Shown: one piece after another, positions 22,785-34,949 of the stretch
How positions within the stretch are numbered: the first letter of the stretch is position 1
How the letters are laid out: every line of letters begins with the position of its first letter
From: Phascolomyces articulosus
Lineage: Eukaryota > Mucoromycota > Mucoromycetes > Mucorales > Lichtheimiaceae
Assembly (NCBI GenBank): GCA_025677815.1
Contig: JAIXMP010000016.1
Coordinates: 62,001 to 126,000 of the forward strand
Length of the DNA stretch: 64,000 nucleotides
Reading direction: 5' to 3'
Made by a program: the position numbers and the translations under genes
The notes under the pieces: generated by a model
Database searches by the model: none
The model's input: only the letters and a program-made list of their open reading frames with translations
Told to the model about the DNA's origin: nothing

Positions 22785-25700
22785 TCATTTGTATGATCGA
22801 CCAATGCGAGAACTTAGAAAAGCAGCAACGCCAGCCATTAATGCACCAAATCGAAGTACAACACCAATAGCATCGGGTGATGCTTCTTCTCCTTTCGATG
22901 CGTCTTTTTCTAAAAAGTGAAACATCACACTGCTAAAAAATGTAACAAGGAACTGAGGTGCAACAATATACATGTTATGGATTCCAAGTAATACCCCTGC
23001 AGATGGTGCATTTGAATTCATCGTCATCGTAGCTCCGGTGGGGGAAGAACGTCGTCGACCAGGATGATAGTCGTTGTTTCCTTCTTGTTGGTTATTACCA
23101 AGAAGTAACCCTCGATCACTGCTTTCAGAAGATCGTCTGACGTTACTATGATATTCTGAATCGTTCATAGAATTGTTGTTATCGTTGTTGTTAGGCTGAT
23201 CGAGTGACATCATCATCATTGCACCAGAAGATGTAACACTAGCGACAGCACCGTCTTGGAAATCTGCTGGTTTTGTTATATCAGCCATTTGTTCATCCGA
23301 ATTTTCAACAATTGTTGCTATGGAAGATTGTTGCTGATGTAACTGTTCGGATGATCGACGACGCGTATGCATTTCAATACCTACACTGGCTTCTCGTGGT
23401 AAAACAACATCGTCGTCCTCATCGTCAAATTGTTCCACAAGTTGATACAATCCACCTTCTGTACCTAAGCCTGTTTGTCCTGCAACAAGACTGAATCTGG
23501 ATGACATGGCATGTCGATTGATACCAATACGATGTTCAGCATCATAGGGAGAGGATGATGTATCGTGAATACTACCGCCAACAGCAGCCGTGCGCTTTTC
23601 TTCCATTTCCGAAATATATTCACCCAAAAGTGAAAAAGGAGCCCACATGGTCAATGACCAACTGATACCACAAATACCAATTACAATGGAAGCGCCAACA
23701 ACATTGGATACAAATACAGTTGCCAACATGGATATCAAAAATATAATATGTCCCACCGTCCATGCTCTTGGAAGAGTTAAGAAAGAAATCTTGAGGTATT
23801 TGGAAGGTGTAATGGCATAGTAGCGTCCCTTGATTTTGAATCGAAACGTAGGTCCTACAGTTCCATCCATATCACCGTCACCATAAGAAGGTGCTACCAT
23901 CCACGGTATAATAAAAGATGCAGCAAGCGATACAATGGAATAGACTAAAAATGCAAAGGACCCAGCACGTGTGGCCTGTCCCATTGTATCTTCTCCATCA
24001 GTACTGCTACCCCCATTTGGTATAGCATTTTGATCGTAAATCTCGGCAACCCAGGTAGTGGAATAAAATAAAAATGGAAACCATCCAATCCAAGCAAAGA
24101 ATTGAACGTTACAGATACGACGGATAGGTTTTGGTAAATTCCAAATGTTGGTTGTGATATCAGTCAAAGCTTTAAATGGAGCACCCCAAGATTTTTTTTT
24201 CCTAAGGAATAATGTTTGTTTTCTAAAATGTGAGTCATTGATAGGATACTATACAGATATGAATGTATATAAGTCAAACGTGGTAATAGAATATAAAAAA
24301 AACATACTTGGGTTCTTTTGTCAAGACTTTTTCAGTTACTGCATAACAAGTAATGATATCTGATAAAACAAGCACAATACAAGCAATAACACACAATACC
24401 TTTAATTGTGTGTTGCCTAGAAATGGAAAAGCTTTGACTAGGTCTGCGTAACCCCTGGAATATTATAAACATTTCATTATTAATAATTTATATACCAAAT
24501 AATAATAATAAAACCTACTTTAAATCAACTTACATGAAATAACCGATAACATTTCCTAATCCAACCATTCTTCCAGCCCATGCTGTACCATCTTCTTGTA
24601 GTGAGGGGGGTAAAGCATCAACTAATAATGCTCGACATGAAGCTTGAACTGGATTGAAAAAAAGTATAAGTACATGCATACGAATATAAATTACAAAACC
24701 CAATAGTAGTGAATCTTCAATAATTACATACTGCAATTAATACTGAAATCCAAAACGTAAATGGCAGCAATTGCAATCCCTATCGAAACATGCTTGAACT
24801 ATACAATCCCAAACAAATAAGTTAATAATAATCAATAGATTTTTTCATCTACTACTGGTCACTGTCATTCTTAAATTACCGTATCACCTTCTTGAGCACC
24901 ACCAGTAAACAAAGATGTAATTTCTCTAGTCCATCCGATTACTAATAAACTCATAACAACCACAATACATCCAAGTATAATGAAAGGTCGCCTTCGACCT
25001 AATTTTGAAGTACATCGGTCCGACAAGACCCCGACAATTGGTTGCATAAGGAGACCTGCAAAATAATTATAGATTATTTAGCTTTGTAAACTGAAAAAAA
25101 GGGTCTGTGCGTCCATGTGTATTTGAATATATCTTCCCCTTTCATTTAAATACAATAATAGAATTATTACCAGATAATGGACCTGCAATCCACACAAGTG
25201 ACATGACTGATTTTGTTAATCCAAGAGATAATAAATAAGGTGTGCCTATAAAAATTATTGTTTGAAAGGAAGTTACACAAAACTTCTTGGGAAACTTTTA
25301 AAAATAACAGGAAATCTATTTGTTGGTGTTTTTACCATAAGCCATTTCTACCGTCCCTTGAGAATTAATGAGTCAGTAAAAGAACTATTCATCATCATCA
25401 TCATCATCAACATCATCTTCTTCTTCTTCTTCTTCTCCCCTCGTCTACCAGTATATAAATAAATAAATAAAAAGAACAAACTTACAAGTGAATTGAAGTC
25501 TAAACAAGTGTCAATAAAAAAGAAAAGTTAAAAATAAAGGAGTGCGGACTTTTTTTTGGTAATCCATTTTGCATAACAATCCAAGTTGTTTGAAGAAAAA
25601 AGAAACCAGGAGAAACGTTTTATTGTATTACTGTACCCTGCTAAACATATTGTTAAAAGTATGATTTTACACATGGTATTAGGTCCTTTGATATGAACAA

Positions 25701-25938
25701 TGCCTTTGAGGTATTGTGTATTATTTTCACGTTGCAACATCAAGTCTGAATCTTGGTATAAAAAGTCGTCATCATCGTCAACAATGTCACTTGTTGCATC
25801 GTCCGTAATTGTAGTTGGAAAAGTCGGGTCGCGTGGTTGTTGGTGTTGTTGTGTCGTTATTATATTGGAAGTACTCGGTGAACCTGTATCTATTACGGCT
25901 CCATTGCCATCTTTTAAATGAGACAGCTCGAGTGACAT
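22785..25938 (-). CDS. SUT/SLC45-type sugar:proton symporter (GPH family)
   Basis: Twelve-helix plasma-membrane transporter of the glycoside-pentoside-hexuronide family, like S. pombe Sut1 and plant SUTs; probable substrate a disaccharide such as sucrose or maltose. Exons, in transcription order: 25637-25938, 25486-25499 (14 nt), 25336-25356 (21 nt), 25171-25245, 24880-25055, 24732-24798, 24534-24648, 24308-24454, 22785-24201, giving 777 residues. Landmarks are LAGLQFTWTVEMAYGTPYLL (TM1), DRCTSKLGRRRPFI in the TM2-3 loop, LDFSINCIQASCRALLVD, and NVQFFAWIGWFPFLFYST in the second half. The N-terminus is a long acidic cytosolic tail. The last exon adds an unusually large disordered loop of about 180 residues, rich in Ser, Asp, Asn and Gln with acidic and methionine runs. 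It shares an upstream region of about 480 bp with divergent PWP1. Confidence 0.9.
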
Positions 25939-26417
25939 GTGAAAGATAAGAGAATAGATTAAGTTTCAAATAATAGTAGTAAAGAAGAAAATAAAACGAA
26001 TGAAAATAATAAAAAAGCGCTACAAAAAAAAAATAAAACCTTTTTAGAAATCCAAGGGTTGCCACTTATGGTTACAAAAATTCCTTTGTCCCTTTTGAAT
26101 ATTCTACAGATACAAACAGCTTGAAAATATTAACTATGCTTAATTATTATTTTATATATATTCTTTCTGTATCATTCACCTTTTTGCTATCTCATGCTTT
26201 TGGCTATCAAGTATTGATAGGTACCAGCATTCATAACATTGGTGTTAAATATGGGAGGAAGGGGAACTTGCATTATATACCACAAAAACCAAGCAACTGT
26301 TTGGAAAGCGGAGTTATGTTGCCACCATTATAAAACTTTTTTTTTTCACGTATCTTATTTTTATTTTATTTTATTTTTTTTGGTCGGTTTTCACCATAAA
26401 ACACACGCTTGTCAATC
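25939..26417. promoter_or_regulatory. divergent promoter region between the SUT transporter and PWP1
   Basis: 479 bp between two divergent start codons. It is AT-rich with poly-T near 26338-26346 and 26375-26382, just upstream of the PWP1 ATG. A short plus-strand frame at 26121-26333 has no support. No specific factor site can be named with confidence. Confidence 0.4.
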
Positions 26418-28241
26418 ATGATCTCGGCTATTCAATGGATCCGTCAAGGTGCTGCAGCCCAAAACCCGGAGAAATTCAAGTTCGACGAAAAAGAATATGA
26501 ACGGATCAATCAGATCACGTCAGATCGTTTAGGTGATGCAAAGTTTGATCTGAATGCCGCACAACAAGAGCAAGCTGCCATGGATCTTGACAGTGATAGT
26601 GAGACTGAAGAGTAAGTTATTTGAAGTATATATAACAAAAAGTGAACAGATGAATACGATTTTTGTATATGTGTTTTTGTCCATTTTTAAGATTTGAAAA
26701 TGAAATATTTATACCTCTTTTATATCTAGACGTGATAATAACATTAAAGATGATATGGAAATGAATGCCAATGACGATGGTGAAGAAGAAACACAAGGTT
26801 AGTTCATAGATATATAAAGGAATCCAGAAGCAGAGAAATAGGAAGGGTATACTTTTTTGCAGTTGGGGAGGAGGATTCGAACGAATGTTAACAATGACAG
26901 GGAAAAAAATGAACAGGTGCAGATCCCCAATCCTTTATGAACCGTAAAGATTTGGCTTATTATGCCAATCCCGAAGAAGATCCATACATTACATTAAAGG
27001 ATGATGAACAAGAATTAGCTGAAGAGAAGGAAGAATTGGAAGTGTTACCAACCGATAATCTCTTATTGGCGGCCAAGACAGAAGATGATGTATCCCAATT
27101 AGAAGTTTATGTGTACGAACGATCCGCCGAAAACCTTTACGTCCATCATGATATCATGCTACCCTCTTTTCCTTTGTGTCTTGAATGGCTCGATTTCCAT
27201 TGTGGTGAGAAGGCTGGACAAGAAGGAAGTGGTAATTATGTTGCTGTGGGTACTTTTGAACCTGATATTGAAATTTGGAACTTGGATGTCGTGGATGCAA
27301 TGATTCCCCAAACAATTCTTGGGCAACAGCCAGGAACAAAAAATAAGAAACGTTCAAAGAAGCCCAATGATAAGTATCATGTGGATGCTATCATGGATTT
27401 ATCATGGAATAAACAGCACAGGTAAAAAGTTGTGTTTCATTTCATGTATCTCTACATCTTTAAAGATTATAATTCACTTTTGGAATAATTCACTGACTTT
27501 GACTATGGATTATGTATTTATAGAAACTTCTTACTGTCATCGTCTGCAGATGCGACTGTAAAGTTATGGGATCTTACCAATTCAACTTGTGTTCAATCTT
27601 ATAAACATCACAAGGATAAGGTACAATCAGTGGCATGGAATCCTGTGGAAGCTACCGCTTTTATTACTGGCTCATACGATAAAACAATTAATGTATTGGA
27701 TGCCCGAGTACCTGAAAAAGTAACAGCATGGAAATTACACAGCGATGTTGAATCATTGGTTTGGGATCCACATAACCCAACCAACTTTTATGCTGCTACT
27801 GAAGATGGTATTATTCAATACTTTGATGTACGACAAGCCAATGGATCAGTAGGCGGAAAACCATTGTTTACTTTACAAGCTCACGATGGAGCTGTCAGTG
27901 CTTTGGATGTCAATCCAAGTATTCCAGGATGTGTTGCTACTGGTAGTACTGATAAACAAGTCAAGGTTTGGAATACAGCTGATAACAAACCTACTATGGT
28001 AACAAGTAGAAACTTTGAATTGGTAAGTTTATTTTATTTAAAGCCAAAGATACGTATATATTTTTGATTTCCAGAAATATCGACAACTCACCATGATTAT
28101 ATGATATAATAGGGTCACGTTTTCAGTGCAAAATTCTGCCCAGATGCTCCATTAGAACTTGCTATATCTGGTTCCAATGGTAAGGTACATGTCTGGGACA
28201 TGTCTTCCAACGCTGGTGTTCGTCAAGTGTATGGTCAATAA
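26418..28241 (+). CDS. PWP1: periodic tryptophan protein 1 (WD40 ribosome-biogenesis factor)
   Basis: Nucleolar WD-repeat protein involved in large-subunit rRNA processing and chromatin at rDNA. Exons: 26418-26611, 26730-26797, 26917-27421, 27524-28022, 28113-28241, giving 464 residues against about 500-580 in the family. The N-terminus (MISAIQWIRQGAAAQNPEKF) is the typical PWP1 start. It is followed by an acidic region and the conserved YANPEEDPYITL. WD40 blades are clear: VAVGTFEPDIEIWNLD, SSADATVKLWDL, TGSYDKTINVLDAR, ATEDGIIQYFDVR, TGSTDKQVKVWNT and SGSNGKVHVWDM. A basic KNKKRSKKP segment between early blades could help nuclear localisation. The gene is divergent from the SUT transporter. 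Confidence 0.95.
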
Positions 28242-30244
28242 CCTTTCATCACCAATTTTTCTTCCTTTTTCCTTCCTATTTCTTTTTGCATCTCACCGGC
28301 CTACCGCTATACTATCCCAATTTCATATATATTTTTTTCGTTATTTTTTTTTCTTTTTACGCATTCCATATACAGTACATATAAATAAAAAGTACATACG
28401 CATTATTATTTGTGTTATATATATCTAATAACATGAAATTGAAAGTCTTGTTATTTATGCGTTAAAGAATATAGAAAATGTGGTTGGAGGGCAATAATAA
28501 CTTAATAATGAGAGAAATAGCGATTACAGGTGGACAAAATCTTGTCAAAGGGAGTAAAATGGAGAGTTTACACTGAACCAATCAAGAACCATGAAACAAT
28601 GATAATAAGCAGCCCAATACTGCTCAGGGGGGTTTTTGCAAAGGCTTTGATAAAAGGTTATAGATTAATAACTAGCAATAACTTTAAGGATCTTGCTTTA
28701 CTACAAAATAAATGATAATGGGCATTTTATCATTTTTATTAAAAACTTTGATAATATACCAACCTAATATATCACTCATGTAACCTTAGCATATGTTACT
28801 CCTTGATAATACGACGTGGAAATTCACTTATTGGTGGGCTAACACGAAAGCACGTGACAAACTCTCTTTACCTATATTAAAATGAATCCCCAAAATTTCA
28901 TAAACTGCAATACAACAGGCTCTATATTTAATTATAATTGCATAACGATGTACTACCTTGTTACGGTCCTCTAAATAAAGCATCAAAGAAGAGATCCAGG
29001 ATGACATATATAGTTCCTAATCCATCATTAGAACCATCCACATAAAAGACATCGACTACCTTATCCAAAGGTCCCGATTCTTTACTCATCCATAATATAG
29101 AATAATATAGAATAATCAACTAAGCCCACATTCATCATACAGTAGAATAGAAAAAGTATAAATAAGCCATTGTAAATGTCATAGTCAAACCCCTCATTCA
29201 AATCTTTCTCTTCATTAAAAACTTATAAAAAAAGTCTCAAAGGATTTATATTGCCCACTTTTATCTTTTATTTTATCCATCCAGATTAACCAAATTCCAC
29301 CGTAGTATTAGGGGAGACAGATTAATATGAATTGTCCTGTATGGATGGGGGTTTTCTATATTGCCGTATGTAGATTTGATGACTTTCACAATGCAACATT
29401 AATAATACAATGGTTATCTTATTATGTTTGTAGGGAATGGATGATGCTAAAAAAGTAACCATGATTGATTACGACAAAAAAAAAATCAATACCCAAAAAT
29501 ATCATTGATAGTGTTTTTTTTTTTTTTTTTTTACAAAGTTAATATGTTTCTTCTAATAATGACCCTTATATTCAATTCCTTGCTATGCTAAGTATGTATA
29601 TAGCTAAGTATAAATGAAAATACAATTGCCAACAATATCACTTCATTATGGAGGAAAGCGGAACCATTTCAAAATCCCACACACATTATCTGTATTTTCA
29701 TCACATCACTCTCTTATTGATGATTTTGATGACTCTTCTTTATGGTACAACTTCCATAGTTTTGGGTGATGCTCCCTGGGTAATAAGGCTATGGTGCCAT
29801 TACGCTGCCGTTAATTTTTCGGAAGCAAAAACCGCCAGTATCTACCTTTAGCACTTTATTTTTAGTTTCTGGTAAAGTTTAAGTACTTAATTTCAGACTA
29901 AAATTATAGATTTCTAGCATTATCCAAGGCATGTCAATTTAGTCAAGTCAGAAGAATTTTCAAGCGGGTTTTTATCCGTTTTAAAAACCCAAGGATCTGA
30001 ATAAGTACTTTGAGATAGGATATAGCAGATATAGTTGATTTGTGTGGATCTTGGTTGATCTTTGGTTCCGCATGCTGAGCAGCTTTCTAATTAAAAGATA
30101 AAGAGCAAAATAAAGAGAAAGTTTACTTGTCATACCAAGCTAAAAAAAAAAAATGCAATAGCGCTTTTTACTGGATATAATAAGAAAAATTTCAGTTGCC
30201 AGAATCTTTTCACCTTCTGCAAACATTTGGAGGAATATAATTTA
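28242..30244. other. intergenic region with unassigned coding-like patches
   Basis: No complete gene supported. The minus strand at 28828-29280 carries coding-like fragments (separate entry). A plus-strand frame at 29648-29851 (67 codons with a hydrophobic centre) has no other support. A run of 16 T lies near 29515-29532. Confidence 0.4.
28828..29280 (-). other. possible short intron-split or decayed gene, unrecognised
   Basis: On the minus strand an ATG at 29280 is followed by three protein-like stretches in different frames. First is FFNEEKDLNEGFDYDIYNG with a hydrophobic tail (about 29120-29230). Second is KESGPLDKVVDVFYVDGSND then LGTIYVILDLFFDALF (about 28975-29080). Third is NKVVHRYAIIIKYRACCIAV then YEILGIHFNIGKESLSRAF, ending at a TAA at 28828-28830. 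GTATGA and AG pairs that could be introns occur between them, but no single model is convincing. Family unknown. Either a small spliced gene or a relic. Confidence 0.3.
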
Positions 30245-32146
30245 ATGGAGGCACAACGAATTCGTGAAGGGGTGAAATTAATGCAAGAAGGTGATAAAGC
30301 GTAAGTTAGCAGAAAGTAAACAAATAGAAGGGGCCAGTATGCTCTTTAAAAACGCATCATTTTTCTTTATAATAATTAATTGTGTATTAAATTTAAAAGC
30401 TCATCAAAGGGTCTTTTCCGTAAACCTGATTGGGATGTTGCTTCTGGTTGCTATGAACATGCTGGTAAATATACTTATAAAGATATGTATTGTGCCATTA
30501 ATTGTTACTGATGAACTGTTTTAAACAATATAATCGATAGCAACATCATTTAAATTGGCAAAATCGTACGACCAAGCTGTTCAAGCCTACTTGAAAGCTT
30601 CAGAGGCATTTTTTAAAGCAGATGCGTAAGTTATAAGAAACTTTATTTTAACTACAATCGTCCGTATTTAACTCGTAAGTCACTGATTTAAAACAATGTA
30701 TGTAGGACTCACCTTGCTGGAAAGGCTTTAGAAAATGCCGCGCTTCTACTTGCACAACAGCTGAACCAACCCCAGCGCGCTGCAGAATTTTACCAGAGAG
30801 CGAGTAATATGTTTATGACTGGTGGTATAGTATATATTTTTGTAAATGATTTACATGAGGATGTATTTCATTAAGATTAAAGACGACTGTTATTGTTACT
30901 TTATCTTATCATAGGAAGTATTGACCGTGCTGCCGAGCAACTGGAAAAGGCTGGAAGGTAACTATTTAGGATGGGGTATTTAGTGGGGAAAAATATGTTC
31001 TCAGATAGTAATATTAAACCTGTCTATTTTAGAGCGTTGGAAAACACAGATGCAAATGCGGCAATTGATATGTATAGTTCAGCTTGTTCACTTTATGAAC
31101 AAGAAGACCGTGGTCGTATGGCAATCGATATATTTAAAAAAGCAATAGCATTGCTTATACGTAGTAAAAAGTAATTGACTCTATTTTACTACATTATGCT
31201 GTGATACACTTGTATAATTAATGATATACTGACAGTTTGTAATGGATAATAGGTACCAAAAAGCTGTGGATATGTTACATCGCCAATCTGCTGTATTACG
31301 TAAACTAGCCAACCGTTCACATTTATATAAGGCGAATTTAAGTGTCATGATTGTATTGTTTGCTCTCGGCGATGAAGTTGAGGCTGGGAAGCAATTCAAT
31401 TACATGTGCAGGTATTTAGTATACATTTATGCATATATTGATTACTGTGTTCGAACATTTGTGATCGACTATTCTGAGATTAAAACTAATCGAAAGTAAT
31501 ATACAGTAATGACCCTGGATTTTCACAAAGTGAAGAAGCAGAAATCGGGCAACTATTATTACAAGCGTACAATGAAGGTGATCAGGAATTACTAGAGAAG
31601 GCTGTACGAATGCAACATATTTCATTTTTGGATAATGAAGTTGCCAAGCTTTCACGTACTCTCACAGTGCCAGGGGAAATGCTCTCGAGCGGAGGTATGG
31701 ATTCCCAGCATCATCACCAGCATAATTTTCATCCTCTAACTTCCCAATCAATCAATTCTACAGCACTGCCAAATAAAAACTATAACCACAATGATAACAA
31801 CGCCTATAAAACATCCAAGCAATCGATTGGTAACACTGTACATGGTATGTCACCAACTCAAGTTCGAGCAGAGTTATACAGTACACCATCATCGAAGTAC
31901 AACAACCCGAGCTACAATGAAAAATTGAACCCGCCTACACATACAGTTACAGCGCCTCAACAAGCGCCACCTCCTGATATACAAGGATCACAAGATGAGA
32001 AAAAGCATTACCAGCCAACTCCGTATGAACTGGATGAAGAATTTGCTCGTTTGAACCCAAGTGAAAAGAAAAAACAGGGTACTCCAACTCAACCGCCTCC
32101 ACCAACCTTTCCACAAGAAGAAGAGGATGATTTTGATTTACGTTAA
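30245..32146 (+). CDS. gamma-SNAP (SNARE-disassembly adaptor)
   Basis: Soluble adaptor of the SNAP family. It links SNARE complexes to the NSF/Sec18 ATPase during vesicle fusion. Exons: 30245-30300, 30400-30464, 30541-30625, 30706-30824, 30915-30957, 31033-31170, 31253-31411, 31507-32146, giving 434 residues. The first 300 residues read as SNAP TPR-like helical hairpins: DWDVASGCYEHAATSFKLAK, QPQRAAEFYQRASNMF, GSIDRAAEQLEKAGRALENT, and LLLQAYNEGDQELLEKAVR then LDNEVAKLSRTL, which is the gamma- rather than alpha-SNAP C-terminal signature. The remaining 110 or so residues are a fungal-specific low-complexity tail rich in His, Gln, Asn and Pro, ending in an acidic stretch (EEEDDFDLR). Gamma-SNAP is absent from Saccharomyces, so this supports an early-diverging fungus. 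Confidence 0.9.
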
Positions 32147-33746
32147 AATAGTAACCATTTACCTATGGATCTTTAGTAGAACGTTTTTCATCTTTAGTAT
32201 TTGATTGTAGAAATTAACAGCCTGATGTGACATATCAATAGGAATTGAATTCAGCAACTAAATGTACTATTTTTTTACTGTTTGAAAATGTACCTATTAT
32301 TATCTTGAAAGTGTTTGACATGTCTATGATCAAGCATTTTTTCGATATAGCTTCAAATGCTTCTTGATGACGGAACAATTTAGCATTTTTCTGGACTCTA
32401 TATTTAATGAAAAAAATCCAAACTAGGAAAAACATTCCACAAGCATGTTTTTTTCTCTCTTTCGGAACCATGATTAGAATGGTTTATCAATAAACGAAAC
32501 TGAATATGGAACTCTCTTGTATTCTCTTTGCGTTTATCGGACTGATTCAAAAATTATAGGTGTCATAGGCTTTCACAACTGGTGATGCAATTCAGACAGC
32601 ATGTAAAATTCTTTACCAACTTGATTGACAATAGTCTATGAGATCTATGAGAAAGATAAAGTACGATTTCCCATTAAATAAACATTTATGTTACGTATTA
32701 CGTACAGCTGAAGTTATTTGATATTAAGGTAAAATTACACAGATAATGTATCTATCACAACCAGTAAATATTTAAAGATATAATATATATGCTCTCAAGA
32801 AAACACTGAATTAGGCTACTTCCAAAACTCGCTGATCCAAAAGCCAAAGCTATATTGAGAAGATCGAAACTAAATCTATTCCCTTTTCTTCACTCATTCG
32901 TCCCTCTGTACTTCCAATACTTCACCGCTATTACGAAATAAAAACAAAAAAGTTGCCTGCAAAAAGAGTTTTTGAAAGGACATATTGTTACTATGTTAAA
33001 TGGGGCTTTTTTTTGTATCTATCAAAAGCCCTTATCACCCATTATCAATATTATGACGATTTACACTGGGAAGGTAGTTGTACAAGAGTCATGTCTCTAT
33101 TTGCGTTTTTTCTTCAGTACGTAAGATAATACTATAATATTTTTATTAGCTATAAAATTCATGTTATTACGTATATCATAAATGACTTTTTTTTTAAAAA
33201 AATAGAGGAGATTAATTTGTCGTAGCTACAGTTTTCAAACCTAGGTGCTATGTCTAGGGTGGATCAAAATTAAATTATTTGGGTTCCTTTGCATCGCTTC
33301 TAAAGGAAGTAATGCAAAGATTCTGGTATATCCGTTTCTATTAGCTTGGTATTGATCCTCCATAATCATTACGACATAATGGTTCTTTTCTATTCTATAA
33401 TTTTAGTATACAATTCCCGATAGTAGATTGAATAATGAATAGCAATTATCTAAAATGTAACTAAATGTAAAGCTGCAATAAAAACTATCTACTACTTTCA
33501 ATCTGGTTTTAATGTGCATTGTGATGATTATTCAGGGGTATATTAAAGACCATAGTATAAGTATAAATACATTACACATTAATATATATGATAAGAAATC
33601 AATAGCAACACAGATTCACACCTTTAACATGACTAAAGCATTTGTTAATACAGTAACAATGAATCAACTGTAGGTAGTCAAGTGACGAAAGCAAACCTCG
33701 TCTTCCTCCACTCGGTAATAACAGCTTGCATCAAAAAAGCCATCGA
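32147..33746. other. gene-free AT-rich stretch between convergent genes
   Basis: 1.6 kb between the ends of the convergent gamma-SNAP and Nudix genes. No gene seen. A T9A7 palindromic tract lies at 33187-33202. The frame at 32235-32471 is noise. Confidence 0.5.
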
Positions 33747-34865
33747 TTATTTATTGATCAAGCCAGGTGTAGTGTCCTTAAGTGCATTATAAAGAGCTAA
33801 CGTTGATAATAATTTTGCATCTGGTGCAATTTTCCATGCATCCTTCAAAGGAACCAATTTTAAAATAATGTTTTCACCTCGGTCTCGTAACCCTGTAAGT
33901 TTTCCTTCCAGTGCTTGTATATCGGATTGTTGCATTTCTTTTATACACATAAAAAGTCGAACAAATTCATCTATTATGGCAATATGTTTTAAGTATGAGA
34001 TTCATTTCATTGTTAATAAGATAAAATAACTTTATAATATTATTTACCACATCCACCTGCTGAAGGATATATTCCTGGCCATTGATCACCATAAACTTCA
34101 TGCGTAAGGTCAGTTAATTCATGATTTTCTATCAACAACCCTAAAATTGTATAAATCAATATTTATTATTAACTTTCTTATTAAGAGCGATATTATAGAT
34201 ATCCCATACTAACCAGTTTCTTCAAAAATCTCCTTAGCAGCTGTACCAGCAAAGTTTCCAGAACCATCTAACATGCCCGCAGGAAGTTCTGGAAACCCCA
34301 GACTCCCTATTGGTATACGCGGCTGCAATGTCAAAAGCACTTGATCCACTTTCTCTGGACAACGTAATATAATAAGTACTGATACAGATCCCCCTCTCTA
34401 CAACAATATTTATTAATATCATGCACGTCATTAACACATTACTACTGTTTCATAACAGAAAAATCAGTCCAATATGACACAATATTTAAAAATACTTTTT
34501 AATTTATTTACCATAAAAACAATACCAGGTGCAGATTTACCATTTTCTTTAAATCGTACATCGGTTTTAAACTTGATGAAACCAAGTTTACTCGATCCAA
34601 AAAAATCCAGACTCTGTATTTCAATAGAACGAATATCCATTTCATTACCACGTTCACGCTGAGCTTTATCCATCTGGGTCACCCAATCTTTGAATGGTAC
34701 AAATTCAAGAATCTGTTTAAAAATCTCAGGAGTTATTGATGACGTTGTTCCGTTATTGATTGGAACAGATTGATTAGCAATAGAAACAGTGTATGCCATT
34801 TTGGAGAATGTTGTTATAAACTGACGGTGGCAATTAACACGAGTTAAGCAGCGTGTATGAAGCAT
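33747..34865 (-). CDS. Nudix ADP-sugar diphosphatase (AtNUDX14-like)
   Basis: Nudix hydrolase predicted to split ADP-glucose/ADP-ribose-type sugars into AMP and sugar phosphate. Exons, in transcription order: 34512-34865, 34214-34397, 34048-34140, 33747-33970, giving 284 residues. The Nudix box is the variant seen in plant NUDX14: ELPAGMLDGSGNFAGTAAKE continuing IFEETG (about residues 156-180), with Gly replaced by the extended DGSGNF insertion before the helix. The following YPSAGGCDEFVRLF and the earlier RGGSVSVLIIL also follow that family. The first 22 residues are basic and contain RQFITTFSKM, which suggests a mitochondrial presequence; a second ATG 22 codons downstream could give a cytosolic form. 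Its start codon lies 84 bp from that of the divergent neighbour. Confidence 0.82.
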
Positions 34866-34949
34866 ATCTGAACTCGAAAATGCGACAAGCGCCTTGCCTT
34901 ATGTTTAAAATCAATTTTTGAGGCCATTTCTCTTTCTTTATAAGAACAG
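34866..34949. promoter_or_regulatory. 84-bp bidirectional promoter
   Basis: Only 84 bp separate the ATGs of the Nudix gene (minus) and the coiled-coil/PACT-like gene (plus). The interval must hold both 5' UTRs and promoters. It contains GCGACAAGCGCCTTGCC in its left half and a pyrimidine-rich TTTCTCTTTCTTTATAAG near the right start. No known factor site can be assigned. Confidence 0.55.

Noticed and set aside
26121..26333. 70-codon plus-strand frame upstream of PWP1
   Set aside because: It sits in the divergent promoter, has no family similarity and ends before the real PWP1 start.
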